Source: Nansenia antarctica | Taxonomy: Eukaryota; Chordata; Actinopteri; Argentiniformes; Microstomatidae | Length of the DNA: 64,000 bases | Assembly: GCA_963989245.1 (NCBI GenBank) | Contig: OZ022345.1 | Location: 51,012,349-51,076,348, forward strand | Direction of reading: 5' to 3' | Shown: positions 56,814 to 64,000 of the stretch, in pieces | Layout of the letters: every line of letters begins with the position of its first letter | Position numbering within the stretch: the first letter of the stretch is position 1 | The notes under the pieces: generated by a model | The model's input: only the letters and a program-made list of their open reading frames with translations | The model's database searches: none | What the model was told of the DNA's origin: nothing | Made by a program: the position numbers and the translations under genes

Positions 56814-57270
56814 ACTCTCTCTCTCTCTCTCTCCTTTAGTAGCAAACAGTGTCACACTGCAATTCATTCAAAACGGGAAAAGGCCCCTCTTTTCAGCTCT
56901 GAACATCACATATTACAGCTTATATAATAGTATAATATAATATAAGAACATACAGTATTTGCATGTTGCCCTTGGATATAATCAGATGTATGTTTTTATG
57001 GGGCAGACACAAGGGGATGGTTGACATGGTGTATGGCCTATTGCATATGAAGGTAGGCAGCCAGACAGAACTTTCATTGAATGCTTTCTTTCAGTAAGTC
57101 TGAAGGAAAGACTTTGGGCCTGTTTGTTTTTTTCGTACTCTAATGGAGAACAAAAGAGTCTTTCTGATGGGACAGCACACAGACAACCTCAGACAGCACA
57201 AGTCTCTGTGCTCGAAATGCAGAAAAGAACAAAGTCGCTCTAAATTTAGTTAGACTGGACCCAGACTCCT
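55631..57270. other. Non-coding DNA with long simple repeats
   Basis: (TG)n at 55848-55881, a compound (TCTC/TG/AG)n pyrimidine block at 56219-56485, and (CT)n at 56743-56833. No gene seen between them. Confidence 0.85.
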
Positions 57271-57399
57271 AGTGTGGCCTACCCCGCACGCCCCCTAGCC
57301 CCCTTGCGCCCGCCCCCCCACACACACACACCACCGCCAAAACCCGACATGGCACTCCTCATCAATCATATAGCTACAAGAAAATTCTCATGTCACGAA

Positions 57400-57436
<37 letters not shown>

Positions 57437-58253
57437 TCCCTCGCTTTTCCGCTCCATTCTGTCTATTCCTGTTTTCTCCCTCTCCGTCTCACCTCCCTGT
57501 TTTTTGGGCCCCCATGTTGTTCAAAGAAGCAACGCAAATGGCCCAAAAAAATCAGATGAGGAGGGTTTTTTTCGGGGGGGAGCAGATGTTTTTCCTCTCT
57601 ACGGACAGCGTCATCGCTGAGGCGTCGAGTCGGTTGGTCACACTCTGGCGACCACACCCCACCCGACCCGCCCAGGCCCCCAAGCGACCACACCCCACCC
57701 GACCCGCCCAGGCCCCCATGCGGGGTCCAGAGAGCGCAGCTCCACATGGGTGATCTCTGCTCTTCAGACTGGCTACAGTTGATGTGTCAGACCTCCCGTG
57801 AGCTGTCCCTGTCACGCTAAGTAGAGCAGGGGAGGCTAGTGGAGGTAGAAATCGGAGGGCAGGCTCTTTGTAACGGGGGAAAGGAGGAGGGTGTACAGTA
57901 CAGTACATCAGGGGTGGCTGGTGGAGGTAGACATCGGAGGACGGGCTCATTGTAGTGCATGGAATGGAATGAGGAATGGTATCAAACACACGATGTACGA
58001 TCCCCCTCTTCCCCAAGCCTTGTATGGTCTGTCTGATGACCCATAGAGGGAGAGGGCTTGGAGGGGGGGGGGGGGGGGGGGGATGTGGTCCGGAGGGGGC
58101 AGACATTCATCCCAGGGGTTCAGACTATCTGTCACACAGGATGCAACAGGGATTTGGATAAGAGTCTTGGAAGTCTGTGTGAAGTGTTTAGGCTAAGTGT
58201 TTTCTGTATCATTATCAGAGAGAGAGCCTGACGTGAACACGTACACACACACA

Positions 58254-58292
<39 letters not shown>

Positions 58293-58620
58293 ACACACAC
58301 ACACACACATACACAAACAGATGTGGAGAAATCCCCCTGGCAGCAGATGGCCCTGAGTCACGATCCGGGATTCCCTTCCTTTCTCTTCCAAATATGGGCG
58401 GGAGTAGAGGGGAAGAGCGGGAAGCAGAACGTGGAATGTGGCGTGGAACCCCTTTGTGATGTCAGAACATTCTATCAGGCGAGCCGGGGATGGAGACGAC
58501 CTCAGCCTCCCACTGCCAGGAAACACACAGGAGGGAAGAAGTCCAATCAGAATGCCAGGAATTCACAGATCACTACTATGGTATTCTGTCCAGCATAGTT
58601 GTTATGTCTGAGCCCTCTAA
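57271..58620. other. Non-coding DNA with repeats
   Basis: (CT)n at 57402-57434, a 42-bp direct repeat of 'gcgaccacaccccacccgac' units at 57647-57716, a G run at 58060-58081 and (CA)n at 58243-58315. The long open frames on both strands come from these low-complexity tracts. Confidence 0.75.
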
Positions 58621-58622
58621 AA

Positions 58623-58658
<36 letters not shown>

Positions 58659-59462
58659 CACATAGACACTCATACGCATAGACCCCCTCCTTCCTCTCAG
58701 TCTTCTCACCAGAAAAATCCCTCTTCCCGTAAAGCTTGTTTATTGCGGACCCTCCAGGCACGGCCTGCTTGTTCCCAGCATCACTCGCTCCATGAGAGGA
58801 GCGGGGAGGAGGAATGGTATTTCCTCTCGCCCGTTTCTGGAGGGAAGGAATTAGTGTCTGTTTGGATCCATTTGGTTGAATTTAACGGCCTTCTCAGATA
58901 TTTCTCTGACAGGTATCCAGGCTCGACATTCAAACGTGACACATCAAAGCATTTCAGAGCACCAAAGACGCAACATTTCCAACAAGTCCAACATTTCGAA
59001 AGATGTTAAATGTTCCATTATGGTACAGAGTCTATCCTTGTGACAATAACGTCTGCCTCTGTTCCTCTTACCCCTCCTCCACCATTGCCCTTCATCACTT
59101 TATTCCTCCTTTTTTCTCTTGTGTTCTCTCCTATTAAATTAATCTGGAGAATGATATATACTTTATGTTATGATGAGAAGTTGGCTATTGATGACAGGGG
59201 AATTGGCTTTAACCATGACCACCCCCACTCTAGGGGCCCTCACACTGTAGTGTCTGTCCCAAAGAGGGGCTTCACTGGTGGGGCAAATCCTTCCAGACTG
59301 GTCCGTGGCCCCCTGCTCCCTCCTCTCTTTTCCCTGTGCCGCCAAGTAGACAACCCGCACCACAGAGCTCCCCATCAGCGCCATCACCAACCCTAATTAC
59401 TGTTTTCCAGGAACAAAGTGCACACACACACACACACACACACACAGATACACACACACACT

Positions 59463-59511
<49 letters not shown>

Positions 59512-59560
59512 GCTCAGTCAGTCACTCACTCACTCACACACACACACACACACACACACA

Positions 59561-59603
<43 letters not shown>

Positions 59604-60124
59604 AAAGACACACAGCCCATCGTAGCTACGAGGGATCAGAGATGATTGCTGTGGTAATTACATCTAGCGACCGCTGGACCACCGCAGACGGCTCCACCAG
59701 TCTCTCTGCTCCGAGAAATTAGAGACTGTTCAGGGCTGTAATTAACACAAGCACATATGAAAGAGCAAAAGCACTCTGTGTATTTATGCGTTTATTTGTT
59801 TATTACCATAACCCGAAGCCACAAGGGCACCAGTGCCGTTGTTTTCTCCGAGGTTGGGTCAGGTCAGGAGAGGTGATACGCAGCAGTACAACTGGTGAAG
59901 GTAGTAATCGTGGAGTGTTGTGTACAGTAGTAGTAGTAGTGGTAGTAGCAGTGGTAGCGGTAGTAGTGTTGTTGTGGGCCTACAGCAGTAGTTCTAACCT
60001 GTGTTGCTGATAGAAGGAGCAGCAGTGATGGTTGTAATCCTGGTGTTAGTGGAACTGATGACAGCTGTTGTTATACCAGGGCTAGTTCACAGGTCAGGAC
60101 TGATGTGAAACTGCTTAAGACAAG

Positions 60125-60165
<41 letters not shown>

Positions 60166-60770
60166 ATGATGACATTTCCCCCACACCGTACACCTCTACC
60201 TCTCATTCTCCTCTGTCCCTCTCTTCCTCTGTCCCTCTCTTCCTCCCTCTGTCCCTCTCTTCCCTGTCACCTGAGCTTTCCGTGGCCATAAAACTCACTC
60301 TCAGGGAAACGTGTGATTTATCTCCTTTTGTGACAGAAGTGTTTGTCTTATCCGACGGTTTTCCACTTTTCCACAGTTCTTGAGCGGTCAGGGGTCCCGT
60401 GGCTGCAGAAGTACGATCCCTCCACATCCAGATTTACAGGCTGCTCTGTGACACCGTCGACAGCACCCGCCATTAAAGGATTAGCCGCATCTTTCATTTG
60501 GTGTGCTGGGAGAAATTTGGAATTAAATGATTCCAGGCATTCCACATAAATCTATGAGGAGGTGGATGCAGCCGGGAAAAGGACAGTCCATTCAGTTATG
60601 CGTGTAGAGTGGTGTGTGTGTGTCTCTATCTCTGTCTCTGTGTCTGTGTCTGTGTCTGTGTCTGTGTGTGTGTGTGTGTGTGTGCGTGTGCGTGCACATG
60701 TTGAAGAATGTACTACTATGATGGAGTGAACTGAGAGTCATAATGAGTCAATATAGATCTAATAGATAGA
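58621..60770. other. Non-coding DNA with repeats and two less repetitive islands
   Basis: (CA)n at 58623-58657 and 59420-59461, (CT)n at 59467-59507 and 59563-59601, (TG)n at 60127-60163 and 60660-60684. The islands 59630-59775 and 60465-60585 have balanced composition and no open frame; they could be conserved non-coding elements, which only an alignment could show. Confidence 0.55.
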
Positions 60771-62368
60771 TGGATGGATCAAGGTCAAGACAGGTCAAAA
60801 GGTGGACAAAGATATGAGATTCTTCTCAAGTCAAGTACATCCGAAAATCTGTCCTTATTTTGTTCTTACCTCAGAAGATGGATCGAACAAGTGTCTGCAT
60901 GAAATAATGAGTCAGTCTTTTAGTGAAATTATTCACATGATGGATGTATGAGTTCATGTCAATAAAAACTGTCATTCTTCCTCCAAAGGCCCATTTATAC
61001 TGTCCGCAAAGGCAAGCTCTGTGCTCTGTGGCCACCTGACACTGCTAGAACAAAGACGTTTTGACCCAACGTCCATGATCGATAAACAGATTGGCATTTT
61101 AAGCACATTTATGTCTAAGTCGTGTATAAGGTGGGTGGTGTCAGCATATATTAGCAGTGAGTCCGAGACAGGCACTGTGTAAGGGTGCTGACATCATTCT
61201 TCGTGCCTAGAAAGACAAAAACTCAATTCAGGCTCCCCATGAGCTGCTTGACCAATTTAGCACTATAGGGGCCGATGACGACCGTACTTGGCAAAGCAGA
61301 CTGTCTCAGCGCCATCTGAGCAAGGCTTCTCCAAGGCTACTTTCCCCATTTTGACTTCTAAGCCAAATGACATAGTTAATGGGTGCATCTCAATACTCAT
61401 ATGGATGTGAACGACCTCAACAGGTGAGAGCAATGTGAAGTCCTAATCTACCGTTTTAAGATAAGTGCAGCTGAAGGAGAGGACTCGAGGAAAAGAAGCC
61501 ACTTCCAAGTGATCTTGTATTTTATTGAGTGTGATTAAGCTGGTGCTTAGTAATGATTATAAATAGTTCAAACATTTGATTTCAACCAGAATCTGGACCC
61601 TCAATTTATTTCAAATACTGGGTGGGAGTTTGATATCCCAAGACACAGTGCTAACACTCTCAAGAGCTGTACATTTTGCACAGGTATAAATGCTTAGTCA
61701 GTCATGTCCACTGTATCATATTGTATTGATCTTATCTTTATTTATATGTTTTCAAAAAGTTCCTTTGTTCACTAAATGTGCTGACCTCCTGATCACAGCC
61801 TCATCTGGTCTTCTGTCTCTATTGTTACGTTGAGTAAGAGTCTGGACGTGGTCTGGGCAAGTGGAATGTAATGTCAATGGACGAAGGTGAATCTAGCTGT
61901 GTGATGTCATCAGCATGAGACAGTAGTATGATATCATGAGGATGAGGTAATGGCGGGCGGGAGGTATGTGGGTTTATGGCTTTGGCACGCGCTCAGTGTG
62001 CCTCCGGCCCGCTGCTGCAGAGTACTAATGAGGATGGATGGGCTGCTGCCCGCTAACATGACGCAAAGTGTGTGTGTGTGTGTGTGTACCACATAAGGTC
62101 AGTATCTGACTGCTGTTTTAACCCTCCCGCACAACACTGCACCCCTCCACATACACACACGTGAATGAGCATGTTTGTGTGTGTGTATGAGTGTGTGGAG
62201 GGGTAAACTTTAGTGTTGTAGGGAGGGTTAAAAGAGCAAAACGATACTGAGGGTAGCATCATGCTATTAGCATGGTAATAATGAATGACAGTAGGGTTCA
62301 GTACTACAGGGTTTAAGATGCAGGAAGAGATGAGGGGGAGGAGCAGGGTGGATATCTGATGGACTGTC
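60771..62368. other. Non-coding stretch, nothing recognised
   Basis: No convincing exon. A diverged inverted pair of TG/CA tracts at 62065-62095 and 62150-62200 could form a hairpin ('ccctcc...cacaacactgcacccctccac' against its reverse). Confidence 0.5.
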
Positions 62369-63772
62369 TGTGAGGTTGAAGGTGGGGGTTAGGTAGGCCT
62401 ATGGGTGGTTATGACTAGGGATGCTCCGATTTATCGGCCACCGATTTAAATCGGCCGATTTCACTCCAAATGACTCGATCGGTGATCGGCAAAAATGGCC
62501 GATCGCAAAAACCGATTTTTTTTTTTTTTTTGTTTCCCTTTTTCCTGGGGAAGACAGATAACTGAACAGAAAACATAGGAGGACGTAACAGTATGTAAAC
62601 CATGAAGGCCACGTTTATGATGTCTTTTATACAGCCATATCCACTGACTTGGGCTTCAGGCCCTAACTGGGTGATAGGCCAGACCTTTACTATGCCATAA
62701 AAATGGGTCTGCGTTTGCTTGGTGCCTAATGGATCAAAACTTTTGTCTAAAAAGCAAAAAATATGTAGGCTATCCAGTCAGTAGGCCTACAGTTATGTAT
62801 TTTTTTAAAAATCGGTATCGGTATCGGTATCGGTTGATCTTGAGAAAAAAAATCGGTGATCGGTATCGGCCCCAAAAATCCAGATCGGAGCATCCCTATT
62901 ATGACGGGTGTGAGGTTGATGGTGGGGGTTAGGTAGGCCTATGGGTGGTTATGACGGGTGTGAGGTTGATGGTGGGGGTTAGGTAGGCCTATGGGTGGTT
63001 ATGACAGGTGTGAGGTTGAAGGTGGGGGTTAGGTAGGCCTATGGGTGGTTATGACAGGTGTGAGGTTGAAGGTGGGGGTTAGGTAGGCCTATGGGTGGTT
63101 ATGACAGGTGTGAGGTTGAAGGTGGGGGTTAGGTAGGCCTATGGGTGGTTATGACGGGTGTGAGGTTGATGGTGGGGGTTAGGTAGGCCTATGGGTGGTT
63201 ATGACAGGTGTGAGGTTGATGGTGGGGGTTAGGTAGGCCTATGGGTGGTTATGACAGGTGTGAGGTTGAAGGTGGGGGTTAGGTAGGCCTATGGGTGGTT
63301 ATGACAGGTGTGAGGTTGAAGGTGGGGGTTAGGTAGGCCTATGGGTGGTTATGACAGGTGTGAGGTTGAAGGTGGGGGTTAGGTAGGCCTATGGGTGGTT
63401 ATGACAGGTGTGAGGTTGAAGGTGGGGGTTAGGTAGGCCTATGGGTGGTTATGACGGGTGTGAGATTGAAGGTGGGGGTTAGGTAGGCCTATGGGTGGTT
63501 ATGACAGGTGTGAGGTTGAAGGTGGGGGTTAGGTAGGCCTATGGGTGGTTATGACAGGTGTGAGGTTGAAGGTGGGGGTTAGGTAGGCCTATGGGTGGTT
63601 ATGACAGGTGTGAGGTTGATGGTGGGGGTTAGGTAGGCCTATGGGTGGTTATGACGGGTGTGAGATTGAAGGTGGGGGTTAGGTAGGCCTATGGGTGGTT
63701 ATGACAGGTGTGAGGTTGATGGTGGGGGTTAGGTAGGCCTATGGGTGGTTATGACAGGTGTGAGGTTGTGAG
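62369..63772 (+). repeat. 50-bp minisatellite, about 18 copies
   Basis: Unit 'ggtgggggttaggtaggcct' plus 'atgggtggttatgac' and 'gtgtgaggttga', 50 bp. Copies differ mainly at two sites (acaggtg or acgggtg; gttgaa or gttgat). The first copy is separated from the rest by the MITE at 62416-62898. Confidence 0.95.
62416..62898. mobile_element. hAT-like MITE inserted in the minisatellite
   Basis: Inverted ends tagggatgctccgat (62416) and atcggagcatcccta (ending 62898). The 7-mer ttatgac flanks both (62409-62415 and 62899-62905). The inside is full of 'atcggtatcgg' and 'cggccgat' motifs. No coding capacity. The superfamily is likely hAT from the ends, though the visible target repeat is 7 rather than 8 bp. 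Confidence 0.8.
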
Positions 63773-64000
63773 GTTGGCTAATGATGCATAGACCCGTGGA
63801 GGAGCTGGAAAGGCAGTGGATGATGGCACGGTGGTTTGAAGAGGAAATCAATGCTCACTGCCATTTTGAATGCCAACATTTATCCACATGAGTACAACAG
63901 TAAGCAACGATATGTCGAGTAAGGTTTCCATTGCCTGTGCAGCACACTTTTATTGTCACATTACGCAAGTGTAAGACGGTAAAATTGTTAGACTTCGGTT
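63773..64000. other. Non-coding DNA at the window end
   Basis: No feature seen. Confidence 0.5.

Noticed and set aside
57274..58106. Long open frames on both strands near 57.3-58.1 kb
   Set aside because: Low-complexity Pro/Ser/Leu sequence from CT tracts and G/C-rich direct repeats.
62900..63772. CRISPR-like array of regular repeats
   Set aside because: 50-bp units follow each other without spacers; ordinary minisatellite.

Overview
The window looks like teleost fish nuclear DNA. It has spliced vertebrate-type genes, many long (CA)n/(TG)n and (CT)n tracts, L2-type LINE tails, and a mix of hAT, Tc1, Ginger-like, Ty3/gypsy, ERV and I-type LINE copies that is usual for ray-finned fish. I cannot name the species. 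All calls were made by reading the sequence; no database search was run.

Layout. (1) 926-7538 (+): a 14-exon USP37-like ubiquitin protease gene. All intron phases agree, the catalytic Cys and His boxes are present, and the N-terminal half holds a coding 39-bp minisatellite. Two L2 LINE remnants lie in its introns. (2) 7.95-15 kb: decayed pieces of an unnamed, repeated animal gene family (FEN1/XPG-like domain plus Cys-rich tail). One copy is split by a 1.84-kb hAT element with a perfect 8-bp target duplication, and that hAT carries a piece of gypsy integrase. (3) 15.8-54.76 kb: a nest of mobile elements. A hAT left end at 15800 and a hAT right end at 54762 are flanked by the same 8-mer. Between them lie a 1,092-bp tandem duplication whose units each contain a large hairpin; a second hAT (19907-27596) split by an endogenous retrovirus (20686-27098) that has lost RT yet keeps long open frames; a two-exon C2H2 zinc-finger gene (29254-31110); and a Ty3/gypsy element (31728-52148). 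The gypsy 5' LTR is broken by a 4.3-kb insertion, and its leader holds a Ginger-like DNA transposon (38014-44056). An I-type LINE broken by a Tc1 copy follows. (4) 54.77-64 kb: gene-free DNA rich in simple repeats, ending in a 50-bp minisatellite that contains a small hAT-like MITE.

Most notable: the Ginger-like transposon has 89-bp perfect terminal inverted repeats, a 4-bp target duplication and an 11-exon gene that reads through as a 672-residue DD35E integrase fused to a Ulp1/C48 cysteine protease. Each gypsy LTR contains a stretch with a GT-AG intron and, further downstream, a copy of the same stretch with that intron exactly removed. The ERV joins gag and a deleted pol through one in-frame UAG. 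The only likely host genes are the USP gene and the zinc-finger gene; nearly everything else is mobile DNA or its debris.
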